Assembly (NCBI GenBank): GCA_964565375.1
Contig: CAZMEV010000022.1
Location: 1 to 33,613 of the forward strand
DNA: 33,613 bases
DNA from: SLAN01 sp964565375
GTDB lineage: Bacteria; Spirochaetota; Spirochaetia; DSM-27196; SKKC01
Direction: 5' to 3'
Both the position numbers and the translations under genes were made by a program. Under the pieces are notes generated by a model, which ran no database searches, was not told where the DNA came from, and saw only the letters and a program-made list of their open reading frames with translations. Positions 16,364 to 24,542 of this stretch are shown one piece after another (the first letter of the stretch is position 1; each line of letters begins with the position of its first letter).

Positions 16364-17569
16364 TTACTGAATCGTTTTTTCTGCGAGGGCCCGAAGAAAC
16401 AGGCCGACGTCGCTGACAATACCCACTGCCTGACTCGATCCGCGGTCACTAAGTTTAGTGACGACCGCCGGGTTAATATCGACGCAGACAGTCTTAACCC
16501 AGGACGGCAGCATGTTGCCCGTTCCGATAGAGTGAAGCATTGAGCTGAGCATGAGAACAAGGGATGTCCCCTCGATGATCGATGCATACTGGCTCTGCGC
16601 CTCAATCATATCGTTTACGGTGTCCGGCAGCGGTCCGTCGTCGCGAATTGATCCGGCGAGGCAATAGGGAATTCCAGCTTTGATAATGTCGTGCATTACA
16701 CCGTGAGTCAAAGCACCTGCCTCTACACACGCTTTCAACGAACCGTAACAGCGGACCCGGTTGATCGCACGCATGTGATTCTTATGCCCTTCCTGCGTCG
16801 GCATTCCGGTTTTCATTTCCACGCCGAGACTCGTACCGAGAAACTCACTTTCCACGTCGTGAACCGCTATAGCGTTCCCGGCGAGCACACCGTGGATATA
16901 CCCTTCCCGCACAAGCGCCGAAAATGCTTCAGCCCCGCCGGTATGAATGATAACCGGACCGGCTACCGTCACGACCTTTTCCCCCGCGTCTTTCATCCGA
17001 CGCAGCTCCGCGGCTATCGCATCGACGGTTACCTCGACGCTGCGCTCGCTTGACACTTCATTGGACATAAACCCGAATGCATCATTCGAGCGCTCACGAA
17101 ACGGAGGAAAAACACGCAATGCGTCCGCATTGCATACCACGAGTTCCCCTTGCTGCACGTCCCTGATCTTACGGCACTCAGGACCGGAATCGGTTACAAC
17201 AATAACGGCATCCATTCGCTGGCCGCGCACCTCGTACCACTGCCCGTCAAGATACACTTCGGTGCGATGATTCGTCGTGGAATAAAAGTCTTCCGGAACA
17301 CATCCGTCCTTCGGAGCAGGCTTAAGGAATGCCTCGGGAGTTGCTTTTTCGTAGCACCCGGCAGCAATAAGTTTCTCGGTCAGCTCTCCAAGCCGCTCGG
17401 AAGAATCGGCGAAGACCTCGAGCTCGAGCTCCGAGTATTCTTCGTTGTTTCTGCCCATGTCGAAGCGAACCACGTTGTACCGGCAGCCCTCCGCCACGAC
17501 GAGATTCAGAATATTGGTCATAATGCCGGAGTCGATGAGGTGCCCGGAGGCTATGAACTGCCGCGTCAT
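16364..17569 (-). CDS. TIGR00300 family protein (LOR/SDH domain; archaeal-type ornithine cyclodeaminase-like)
   Basis: A 401-residue protein matching the TIGR00300 family. The N-terminal LOR/SDH-like domain (1-110) begins FIASGHLIDSGIMTNILNLV and contains FDMGRNNEEYSELELEVFA. The C-terminal part has a conserved HTGGAEAFSALVREGYIHGVLAGNA block, GTSLGVEMKTG, and the terminal VCVDINPAVVTKLSDRGSSQAVGIVSDV with a dinucleotide-fold look. Archaeal and cyanobacterial relatives have been linked to ornithine cyclodeaminase activity (ornithine to proline and ammonia), so amino-acid catabolism is likely. The ribosome site before ATG 17569 is poor (AGG only 2 bases away). It lies 91 bases upstream of pheS on the same strand and diverges from the ATPase gene. 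Confidence 0.82.
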   Translation of the reverse strand: MTRQFIASGHLIDSGIMTNILNLVVAEGCRYNVVRFDMGRNNEEYSELELEVFADSSERLGELTEKLIAAGCYEKATPEAFLKPAPKDGCVPEDFYSTTNHRTEVYLDGQWYEVRGQRMDAVIVVTDSGPECRKIRDVQQGELVVCNADALRVFPPFRERSNDAFGFMSNEVSSERSVEVTVDAIAAELRRMKDAGEKVVTVAGPVIIHTGGAEAFSALVREGYIHGVLAGNAIAVHDVESEFLGTSLGVEMKTGMPTQEGHKNHMRAINRVRCYGSLKACVEAGALTHGVMHDIIKAGIPYCLAGSIRDDGPLPDTVNDMIEAQSQYASIIEGTSLVLMLSSMLHSIGTGNMLPSWVKTVCVDINPAVVTKLSDRGSSQAVGIVSDVGLFLRALAEKTIQ

Positions 17570-17673
17570 GACCTATATGAGTACCGTAGTGGAAAGCGAA
17601 TGTAAAGAAGTGCCGCGTCAGCGGCGACATGTGATAATAATTGTGCTAACGTTTCTTCAGGGATTCGTACTTC

Positions 17674-20565
17674 ATGCTCAGTGCACGACACGCTGAACTC
17701 TCTTACTTATCTACCTGCCTCGATCGTCTGTCGGAACGCCGGCCAACCGGAGTTCTGGTTTCCGGCACCGCCGGAATAGGGAAAACCGCTCTTCTGAACG
17801 CATTCGCACGGAAAGCCTCGGCAAGAGGGTATCTTGTCTGCCGTGTATACCTCGGCGACTACGGGCCGGCGAGTCCGTTTGAGTTATGGCGGCGGGGAAT
17901 GAGCGAATGGATCGAGCAGGCCACCCGTATGGGCCGCACGGACGCTGTTGAGTCGATCATGAGCGAATCGTGGGACGTGCTCTCCGGGCTTGCACCCGAT
18001 CTCTTTATCCGCTATGGGCGTCCCGCAAGTTGCGACCACAGCCATCGTGCCGATCCCCGGATCGACGATGTAACCCGGCGGCTTGCCGAGGAAATTCGTC
18101 ATTTCTACTACAGAAGCACCCACCTGATTCCTTTTGTCTTCATCGTGGATAATCTGCATTCAGCCGACAGCGACTCACTCGCGCTTATCCCCGACATTGC
18201 GCCGGTGACGGAAGAGTGGGCGGCAATGTTTGTCGGAAGTTTCCGGCCCGAACGTATTGCAGCGGGCACCGGCGCTGCTCGGATCATAGGCCACCTGCAG
18301 TCCCGAAGCGGGATGTACACAGTCGAACTCGGACCTCTCAGCGAGACTGACGTCGGCGCATATCTCAGCGATCACAACATGCACGCCGGCCGGCAGACGG
18401 TCACCGCCATGCACTCGATGACCGGTGGGCATCCGCTCCTGCTCGAGGAGTTACGCGCGCTGTTTGCACGGGCGGATCCCGTGGATACCGACTCGGAACT
18501 CCAACGCATTGCTGATTCAAACGACACGTTGACGAAACTTAACGCCATTATGGAGCGCCGACTTGCCTCAATAGAGGGAGTCGATCGGCGGATCCTGGAG
18601 GCAGCCGCCGTTCTCGGGGAGGATCTCGACATTCCTGCCCTCGTGCACTCCGTTGAATGCACCCGGCAGAAAGCAACCGATGCAATGAATGCAGCACGAG
18701 CTCTTGGTATTGTTGAAAAAGACAACAAGGCAGACGAACCCGTCTATCGATTCCGGCACTGGCTCGTGGAGAAGAGCATTGCTGCAACCATGGAGACAGA
18801 CGCACGCAGATCGTTACATGCCCAGGTGGCCACCTACCTCTACGACACACTCAACGCGGATAATGTCGCCCTTCTTCGACGAACTGCGGAACATTTCCTC
18901 TCAAGCGGCGACGACCGGTATCTGCGACGCGGGATACATTGCGGCCTGAGGGCAGCGCGACTTGCGCTGCGGTTCGCCGGGTGGAGAGAGGCCGCAACCA
19001 TTGTTTCCGAGCTCGAGCAGCACTATCGGCCCAGAATGACAGGGCCCGAACAGGTTGAGCTTGACCTTACCCTTGGAATCGTAATGCTCTACCAGGGGGA
19101 CAAACCGGAAGCCCACAGACGGGTTTACAGAGCAACCGGCAGCATACTTTCCGGAACCCGTCTGGGGGAAGCACTCGAACTTATTCTCCGACCGGAAATC
19201 GAGGACCTGTGCGACCGTGACTTCGGAGAACTTCTGCGCGGCCTTTTGCCGGGAATCGCCGAATCACACTGGATACATCGAAGTGCGAAAGCGGATATCT
19301 CCAATGCATCTTCTCCGTATAGACATCTCCGGACTGCCGAAAAGAAGTCCGTAAGCTATCGAAAGAACCGTATAGAACTCCTGCACCACTTCGAACAACT
19401 CGCTCAATACAATGGGCTCGACGAGGTTATGAAGCACTCGTTGGAGTTACGGCGTCAGTTCGACCCGGCAGACGCCCGGGAGCACACTGAGCATGAACTG
19501 CACAGCGAGGTCATCGCACGGCACGCGATTTCGGAGGCGTATCGGGTGCTGTTCCGACAGGCCTACGAACCTATCGCCCAGCGCGCTTATGCCGTCGAAG
19601 CGCTGGAGCTTGCTCAGAAGACGGGAAATGGGTTTCTTGTCGCTGAAGCGTACCATGCGCTGTTCCGAATCCCGTCCCGTGCCCTCAATATACATGAAGC
19701 CCGCAGAATAAGCTCGGAAGGACTCTCGGTGTATCCGGTACATGACCCACTGCTCTACGGCCGAGCTCAAGTGGAAGCGCTGGCTGGGGATTATCAGGAG
19801 GCGCTGAAGTTTGTGTCGCTGCTGAGGCGCAACGCCGGCACTGGCCGAGCCGGCACCGACGGGGTCGGGACCGACGGAGCGGGCGCTGACGTGATCAGGA
19901 CCGACGGCGCGGGCACTGACGGGACCGGGACCAACGGCGCGGGCCCCTCGGCAAGCCATATCTCCCTCGCCGCCGCAATTCACAGCGTCGCCGTAATTTT
20001 CGGTGGCATACGCGAGCTACTGAATGAGACTCAGAACATCGTCGGGGGGCTGCTCTCACGCAACCGGCTTTCGGGGGTCATCCGTGATCAGGCCACAGTT
20101 CTATTGACAGCCGGTCAATGCTATCTCGACCGAGTAGATAACCCGCAACACGCCTACACAAGAGTCAGCGGAATCGAGCCGGGGCCACTGCTCACTCGAG
20201 GCAGTATCGAACGAGTTCTTATGCTTCTCGCTGCAGCCGGCGGATGGGAAGGGCGCGTACAACGACACCTTGATCTTGCCCGCAGCTGGAATGCAAGACA
20301 GGGCGACCGTGCCACCGAGATACTCACACTCGCGGAAGCCGCCTCCCTGCTTTCCGGAGACAGGAGAATCGCCGCCTCCCGTCTGTCGCCGGGCATCGGA
20401 GCATACAGGACCGCATGCCGCCTCTTCGCCGAGGCCCGGTTAATGGCAGTGCGTTGCGGACTGACCTCGGTGCCCGGACTGATCCGTCCTCCAGACCGGA
20501 AACTGCTCCAACGAAGCGATACCCAATGGCCGACTCAGTCGCTGCCACGGGCGTTCAGAACCTGA
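17674..20565 (+). CDS. STAND-type signalling ATPase with TPR-like C-terminus
   Basis: A 963-residue cytoplasmic protein. Walker A GTAGIGKT is at 31-38 and Walker B PFVFIVDN at 153-160, within an AAA_16/NACHT-like module that ends near HPLLLEELRALF. A winged-helix-like stretch (about 310-370) and long helical repeats of the MalT/LuxR-ATPase type (about 380-960) follow. Related proteins usually end in a LuxR-type HTH or carry an N-terminal kinase or cyclase; neither is visible here, so it may be a scaffold or work with a partner. A run of seven GTDGA-like pentapeptides interrupts the helical region (residues 722-756). AGGGA lies 10 bases before ATG 17674. A sensor kinase gene follows on the same strand after a 130-300 base gap. 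Confidence 0.75.
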   Translation: MLSARHAELSYLSTCLDRLSERRPTGVLVSGTAGIGKTALLNAFARKASARGYLVCRVYLGDYGPASPFELWRRGMSEWIEQATRMGRTDAVESIMSESWDVLSGLAPDLFIRYGRPASCDHSHRADPRIDDVTRRLAEEIRHFYYRSTHLIPFVFIVDNLHSADSDSLALIPDIAPVTEEWAAMFVGSFRPERIAAGTGAARIIGHLQSRSGMYTVELGPLSETDVGAYLSDHNMHAGRQTVTAMHSMTGGHPLLLEELRALFARADPVDTDSELQRIADSNDTLTKLNAIMERRLASIEGVDRRILEAAAVLGEDLDIPALVHSVECTRQKATDAMNAARALGIVEKDNKADEPVYRFRHWLVEKSIAATMETDARRSLHAQVATYLYDTLNADNVALLRRTAEHFLSSGDDRYLRRGIHCGLRAARLALRFAGWREAATIVSELEQHYRPRMTGPEQVELDLTLGIVMLYQGDKPEAHRRVYRATGSILSGTRLGEALELILRPEIEDLCDRDFGELLRGLLPGIAESHWIHRSAKADISNASSPYRHLRTAEKKSVSYRKNRIELLHHFEQLAQYNGLDEVMKHSLELRRQFDPADAREHTEHELHSEVIARHAISEAYRVLFRQAYEPIAQRAYAVEALELAQKTGNGFLVAEAYHALFRIPSRALNIHEARRISSEGLSVYPVHDPLLYGRAQVEALAGDYQEALKFVSLLRRNAGTGRAGTDGVGTDGAGADVIRTDGAGTDGTGTNGAGPSASHISLAAAIHSVAVIFGGIRELLNETQNIVGGLLSRNRLSGVIRDQATVLLTAGQCYLDRVDNPQHAYTRVSGIEPGPLLTRGSIERVLMLLAAAGGWEGRVQRHLDLARSWNARQGDRATEILTLAEAASLLSGDRRIAASRLSPGIGAYRTACRLFAEARLMAVRCGLTSVPGLIRPPDRKLLQRSDTQWPTQSLPRAFRT
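19837..19941 (+). repeat. 15-bp degenerate coding tandem repeat (GTDGA), seven units
   Basis: Seven consecutive 5-codon units encode GTGRA, GTDGV, GTDGA, GADVI, RTDGA, GTDGT and GTNGA inside the ATPase. The array is fully assembled and diverged, so it is older or less active than the gapped ones. It falls between two helical-repeat segments and would form a flexible acidic loop. Confidence 0.88.
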
Positions 20566-20712
20566 TGAAGCAGCGCCGCCCGGCCTCCACCTTCCCCCAA
20601 TCTTGTAGACAGTAGAAGAATACTCCCTGCACCGTACCAAAGGGGGATGCGGGACACAAAATGGCATAGTATACTGCTGCACTAGTGCAGTCCATGAGAG
20701 GTACCGGGCTTT
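20566..20712. other. Intergenic region before the LytS-like kinase
   Basis: It holds a -10-like TATACT (20670-20675) without a good -35, directly followed by a perfect 14-base palindrome CTGCACTAGTGCAG (20677-20690). This could be a promoter with an operator over the transcription start. GAGAGG (20696-20701) is a ribosome-site candidate for the kinase. No terminator is seen after the ATPase gene. Confidence 0.35.
20677..20690. promoter_or_regulatory. Perfect 14-bp palindrome, possible operator
   Basis: CTGCACTAGTGCAG reads the same on both strands and starts two bases after a -10-like TATACT. This position would let a bound dimer block transcription of the sensor kinase. No regulator is identified. 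Confidence 0.35.
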
Positions 20713-22350
20713 ATTACCAACGGAACGATTGTCCTAATTCAGAACCTGGCGCTTCTTGTTACAGCCGGTGTTGTTTCGGCACTCCTGGATGAGAAGCTGC
20801 ACCGCGCCCCGAAAACCGGTACGCTTCTGCAGGGGGGTCTCTTCTCTGCGGCAGTTGTCGCCACAATGGTCATGCCTCTCCACTTTGCCCCTGGTATCGC
20901 ATTCGACGGTCGGACGATTGTTGTAAGCGTTGCTGCACTGTATTTCGGTCCTGTGGCCGCCGCGCTCCCTGTCGCAACCGCGGTCACAATCCGCACCGCT
21001 GCAGGCGGCGCCGGTATGATCATGGGAATCCTCACGACAGTATCCGCCGCACTTATTGGACTCTTATTCCGTCGCGGGTCCAGCAACTCACAGCCGGCAG
21101 GCTTTCGCAGACTCATTGTTATGGGTGCGGTGGTTCACGCAGTCATGCTGGTGCTCACCATAACACTTCCGGCTGACGCCATGCGCGAAGCGTTGCCCGC
21201 GATATGGGCACCGGTGATCATGCTTTTCCCATTGGCAACTGTGCTCATCGGTAAGGTGCTCGACGATCAGATTTACACACGACGCCTGCAGCGCGAGCTT
21301 ACGAGTCAGAAACGCGAGCTTCTCCACATAATCGCCAGCCTGCCGGGGGCAATTTTCAAGCAGGCGCCGACGCCCGATACCCCCTTCGAATTCGTCAGCC
21401 GGGGAATTATGGACCTGACAGGATACCCGCCGGAGCATTTCGAATCAGGGGCTGTATGCCTCGAATCGATTCTTCAGGAACGGGAGGCGGCCCGGCGGTC
21501 CGCTGGAATACGGTCTGCGCTTGCGGAAGACAGCAGAAAAGATCACCAGACGCACTTCTATGTTGAGTACCGCCTGCAGTCGGCTGCCGGTCGGACTGTA
21601 TGCATTGCCGAGCACGGCAGTATCACCCGTGATGCGACCGGTGCACCCGAGTGCATATACGGGATGCTTCTCGATATTACCGATCAGAAGACTGCCGAGC
21701 AATCCGTTCATCGCGCTTACGAGGAACGGGAAGCGCTGCTGCACGAGTTGTTTCACCGAAATAACAACACCATGCAGATCATTCAGTCGCTGCTTCGTAT
21801 GCAGATCAACCGGGCGGATCCCTGCGCCGTTCCCTACCTGCGAACCGCAACGGGCCGCATTCAGGCGATGGCGATCGCCCAGCACAAACTGTATCATGCC
21901 GATGATCTGACAAACATCGATCTTTTGAGCCTTTGTACCGATCTCACCTCGCTTGTTTTGTCCGACCTCCCGGACAAGACACTGCGCGTTGACTCATTTA
22001 CCGGTGGCGAGCCTGTTCAAACAGGACTGGAAGTCGCGGTACCGCTCGCCCTTGTTGTTTACGAGGCACTTTCCAATGCGGTCGTGCATGCGTTTAAGGA
22101 AAGACGCTGTGGTCGACTCGAAACCACCGTGTCGAGGCTATCGGAGACCGGCGCAGAAATCAGAGTACGGGATAATGGTAAGGGGTTACCCGCAGGCTTC
22201 TCATTGGACCATTGTGCCGGATTCGGACTCGGAGCAGCGAGGGACCTCATCATTCGCCAACTCCAAGGCGAACTGAGCATACAGACTGTGGCCGATGATA
22301 GCGGAGCCGTATGGACGGAAACAATAATACGTGTCGGACGGCTCAAATAG
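20713..22350 (+). CDS. LytS-type membrane sensor histidine kinase (5TM-PAS-HisKA_2-HATPase)
   Basis: Membrane sensor kinase. The N-terminal part matches the 5TM LytS/YhcK receptor: LIQNLALLVTAGVVSALL, PLHFAPGIAFDGRTIVVSVAALYFGPVAA and GGAGMIMGILTTVSAALIGLLFRR. A PAS domain follows (SLPGAIFKQ to ITDQKTAEQ). HisKA_2 has LLHELFHRNNNTMQIIQSLL, whose His (CAC at 21754) is the phospho-acceptor; the HATPase has EALSNAVVHAF, DNGKGLP and GFGLG. The first in-frame ATG (20866) would cut off the first helix and half of the receptor motif. The frame is open from 20698 with no ATG, GTG or TTG before 20866, so the start may be ATT 20713 (GAGAGG 11 bases upstream), or an early frameshift exists. The PAS and kinase call is secure; the start is not. 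Confidence 0.82.
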   Translation: MTNGTIVLIQNLALLVTAGVVSALLDEKLHRAPKTGTLLQGGLFSAAVVATMVMPLHFAPGIAFDGRTIVVSVAALYFGPVAAALPVATAVTIRTAAGGAGMIMGILTTVSAALIGLLFRRGSSNSQPAGFRRLIVMGAVVHAVMLVLTITLPADAMREALPAIWAPVIMLFPLATVLIGKVLDDQIYTRRLQRELTSQKRELLHIIASLPGAIFKQAPTPDTPFEFVSRGIMDLTGYPPEHFESGAVCLESILQEREAARRSAGIRSALAEDSRKDHQTHFYVEYRLQSAAGRTVCIAEHGSITRDATGAPECIYGMLLDITDQKTAEQSVHRAYEEREALLHELFHRNNNTMQIIQSLLRMQINRADPCAVPYLRTATGRIQAMAIAQHKLYHADDLTNIDLLSLCTDLTSLVLSDLPDKTLRVDSFTGGEPVQTGLEVAVPLALVVYEALSNAVVHAFKERRCGRLETTVSRLSETGAEIRVRDNGKGLPAGFSLDHCAGFGLGAARDLIIRQLQGELSIQTVADDSGAVWTETIIRVGRLK

Positions 22351-22356
22351 GCCCCC

Positions 22357-22382
22357 GCAGAAAGTGCCGGCAGAAAGTGCCG
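22357..22382. repeat. 13-bp tandem duplication after the LytS-like kinase
   Basis: GCAGAAAGTGCCG occurs twice head to tail, starting 6 bases after the kinase stop codon. Both copies are exact. Confidence 0.85.
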
Positions 22383-22752
22383 GCTGACAGTAGAGAACGA
22401 CGGTGTATATCCGGGGCTTCAGACGCGGCCGCGTGATTAACAGGTCGTTGACGCGCACGCCCCCTGCAGAGGTAAGATGCGAAGCGACAGGGGTGCAGGC
22501 TCTGTCGCAGGCTGAGGGGGCAGCATTCCGCATCCTCCCGCGCAGTGACGCGTATCCGGTTTGCCCTGCGACGGCACCTTCAGAACATCCTCACAAATAC
22601 AACATCTTCACAGACAGATCATAGTAAATTCAGAAAATAAACGTATACATTAGTGCACAACTGCGCCGAACATTGTTTCCGCCAATGAAATGGGAGTTGA
22701 ATAATGTACGGGCAGAGCGGGAGTTATCAGCCGTTCATCCATAAGCACCAGA

Positions 22753-22770
22753 TTGGCATGCATCTTGCAT
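22753..22770 (+). promoter_or_regulatory. Sigma-54 (-24/-12) promoter
   Basis: TTGGCATGCATCTTGCAT matches the consensus TGGCAYG-N4-TTGCW completely, with the invariant GG (22755-22756) and GC (22767-22768) exactly 10 bases apart. Transcription would start near 22780, about 16 bases before ATG 22796, leaving room for the ribosome site AGGA (22787-22790). It implies an RpoN and an enhancer-binding activator elsewhere in the genome. Confidence 0.6.
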
Positions 22771-22795
22771 CAATAGGTCGGTGGACAGGATATCT

Positions 22796-23461
22796 ATGGC
22801 TGAACTAACACGTCGACAGACCGGTTTCGAACAGGAAGGCTTCCTCACGGGGAGCATTTACAATACAACCTCAACGATTGACCCGGTTATAAGCACCGAA
22901 CTCGTGCGAAAATCCATTCACATGCTTATCGCCCTCGTACCGTCGCTTGCAGCGGTACTCGGAAGTGGTATCACGCTTGGATTACTGGCCGGGGGAACTA
23001 CCTTTTACACAATCGCAGAGGCCGGGCGACAGCAGGGTAAAGCTACCGTGCTTATCAGCCGGATTACCTCATTATCGATCCGTGATCGCGACCGCGGCCA
23101 CTTTGTGCTCGGCCCTGTAACCCTCGGTCTCGGAGCAATGCTTACAATGTTCCTTTACCCCGCGCCGGTCGCCGCCATCGCCATTTATGCGCTTGCGTTC
23201 GGAGACGGCCTGTCGAGTCTCATCGGAAAGCTCGTGGGGCGCATTTCGTTATTCGGCGGAAGGAAAACGCTCGAAGGAAGTCTCGCGTGTTTTGTGGCAG
23301 TGTTCGGCGTGGCAGCGCAGTTCGTAGCACGTCCTGAACAGGCCTTTGTTATCGCCGTGGGAGCCACTATTATTGAGGCATTGCCCACCGAAGACTTCGA
23401 CAATCTCATTCTGCCCCTTGGAACAGGGTTCATCGCGACCGCAGTGTTAACGCTCATGTAA
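22796..23461 (+). CDS. DGK1/SEC59/VTE5-type CTP-dependent lipid kinase-like membrane protein
   Basis: A 221-residue membrane protein with about six hydrophobic segments. It carries the hallmarks of the dolichol/phytol/diacylglycerol kinase family, related to CDP-diacylglycerol synthases: an N-terminal ELVRKSIHM motif, FGDGLSSLIGKLVGR, GRKTLEGSLACF and the C-terminal EALPTEDFDNLILPLGTG. Related enzymes phosphorylate isoprenoid alcohols or diacylglycerol with CTP; the substrate here is unknown. ATG 22796 was chosen because AGGA lies 5 bases before it. A GTG at 22781 would add 5 residues, but its transcript would be almost leaderless from the sigma-54 promoter. A strong terminator follows, so the gene is probably monocistronic. 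Confidence 0.82.
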   Translation: MAELTRRQTGFEQEGFLTGSIYNTTSTIDPVISTELVRKSIHMLIALVPSLAAVLGSGITLGLLAGGTTFYTIAEAGRQQGKATVLISRITSLSIRDRDRGHFVLGPVTLGLGAMLTMFLYPAPVAAIAIYALAFGDGLSSLIGKLVGRISLFGGRKTLEGSLACFVAVFGVAAQFVARPEQAFVIAVGATIIEALPTEDFDNLILPLGTGFIATAVLTLM

Positions 23462-23480
23462 TCGCCCCCACCGGTGCCCC

Positions 23481-23518
23481 GGCGCCGCCCGACCGGCCGC
23501 TGCCCCAGGGGCGGCGCC
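23481..23518 (+). other. GC-rich inverted repeat after the lipid kinase-like gene
   Basis: Perfect 10-base arms GGCGCCGCCC and GGGCGGCGCC are separated by 18 bases. The element lies between the stop codon and the intrinsic terminator and lacks a T run. Confidence 0.5.
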
Positions 23519-23545
23519 AACCCCACAAAAACGTATTCGCTGGAT

Positions 23546-23582
23546 GCCTGAGCCCCCTCGTCGGGGCTCAGGCAGTTTTTCT
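23546..23582 (+). terminator. Intrinsic terminator
   Basis: A perfect 11-base stem (GCCTGAGCCCC / GGGGCTCAGGC) with a 6-base loop is followed by AG and TTTTTCTT. It terminates the lipid kinase-like gene. It is the clearest rho-independent terminator in the window. Confidence 0.9.
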
Positions 23583-23631
23583 TCAGTGGGCGTATCATGA
23601 AAACCGGACATTCATGGCAGTCGACAGCGTA

Positions 23632-24453
23632 TTACCCCCACAGATATACGGAGTAACTGCTGCGAATGAACGATACGAGCCCGAGAAAAAGAAGTAAGGC
23701 CCCGATAAGCTGAGCCGGCACCGACCCGAGAAACATCATGAGCTCGCGCGCGGCTATGAGCGCAGCCGCGGCCCAGATTACGCTTCGTCCGGCAGCGTCT
23801 TCGTTATCTACTGCGTAACGGATGAAGTTCAACATTGACAGCAAACTTACAATGGCGGTCAGCACCTGAAGGTTAACGTCCGACTGGAACGCATGGACAA
23901 AAGCATCCGTGAAACGGGTCGCATCAAGCGGCGCCATATAGGAGAGAAGAAGCCCAACGGTAAGGATGAAGCCGGACACCGACCAGAGCCGGGGGTTTAC
24001 CGACCCCGCCGCGTATGAACTCGCCGCGAAAAGCGAGAGCACGCTGCTGAAATAGAAAAACAGTACAACGCGGCTGAGCACCAGGGACACTCGCACACCG
24101 ACTCCCTCAAAATACAGTGGAATCTGCAACACCCGGAGTGCCGTAAACCCATGAAAGACAAGCGAAATACCGACAAAGAAAAGTATCGGGGAGATACTTC
24201 GTCGGAAGAACCGCCTGAGCCCAAGCGCACCGCCCGCCCCAATAATGACAGCAACAGCGCTTCCGAGGACCGTAGCGACCGGTACTCTGGGGGCTGCAGC
24301 GACAGACAATCCGTATAGCGCACCCGGCGCGTCGACAGGCATGGCTGCCACACGGCCGAGATACGGTAGTGTCAGCACGCCTGCAAGCCCCGTACAGACG
24401 ATTAACACGGAATTGAGAGTAAGCAATGCGACGTTTCGGGCTTTCAGCGTCAT
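23632..24453 (-). CDS. Polytopic membrane protein of unknown function
   Basis: I do not recognise the family. The product (273 residues from ATG 24453) has about eight hydrophobic helices spread over its whole length, short loops, and ends SSYSVYLWG. There are no catalytic motifs that I can name. The frame also allows a GTG start at 24471, six codons longer, but that would overlap an inverted repeat (24459-24480) that looks like an operator, and neither start has a clear ribosome site. Its stop lies about 50 bases from the terminator of the convergent lipid kinase-like gene. It diverges from the DUF2259 gene. Confidence 0.7.
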   Translation of the reverse strand: MTLKARNVALLTLNSVLIVCTGLAGVLTLPYLGRVAAMPVDAPGALYGLSVAAAPRVPVATVLGSAVAVIIGAGGALGLRRFFRRSISPILFFVGISLVFHGFTALRVLQIPLYFEGVGVRVSLVLSRVVLFFYFSSVLSLFAASSYAAGSVNPRLWSVSGFILTVGLLLSYMAPLDATRFTDAFVHAFQSDVNLQVLTAIVSLLSMLNFIRYAVDNEDAAGRSVIWAAAALIAARELMMFLGSVPAQLIGALLLFLGLVSFIRSSYSVYLWG

Positions 24454-24458
24454 ATGTG

Positions 24459-24480
24459 CACTGTATACCACAATACAGTG
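24459..24480. promoter_or_regulatory. Inverted repeat between divergent genes, possible operator
   Basis: Arms CACTGTA and TACAGTG are perfectly complementary across an 8-base centre, 6 bases upstream of ATG 24453 and about 60 bases upstream of the DUF2259 start. It could control both genes. The core CTGT-N10-ACAG is two bases too wide for an E. coli LexA box. Confidence 0.4.
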
Positions 24481-24542
24481 GGCAAAAAAGCTACAGGAAT
24501 GACCGAACTGAATCGATACTAAAAACGGGAGGAGGAAATTCT

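Larger units (their letters stand above)
22351..22795. other. Long intergenic region with repeats, hairpin and sigma-54 promoter
   Basis: No convincing gene in 445 bases. It holds a 13-bp tandem duplication (22357-22382), a hairpin with perfect 7-base arms GCGACAG/CTGTCGC and an 11-base loop (22484-22508), an AT-rich stretch (22590-22660) and a sigma-54-type promoter (22753-22770). A 73-codon frame (22403-22624) has no family look. A small RNA is possible but unsupported. Confidence 0.5.

Noticed and set aside
22403..22624. 73-codon small gene in the long intergenic region
   Set aside because: No ribosome site and no recognisable pattern; composition like random GC-rich sequence.
24459..24480. 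LexA (SOS) box
   Set aside because: The core is CTGT-N10-ACAG, two bases wider than the E. coli-type box, and neighbouring genes are not SOS functions.
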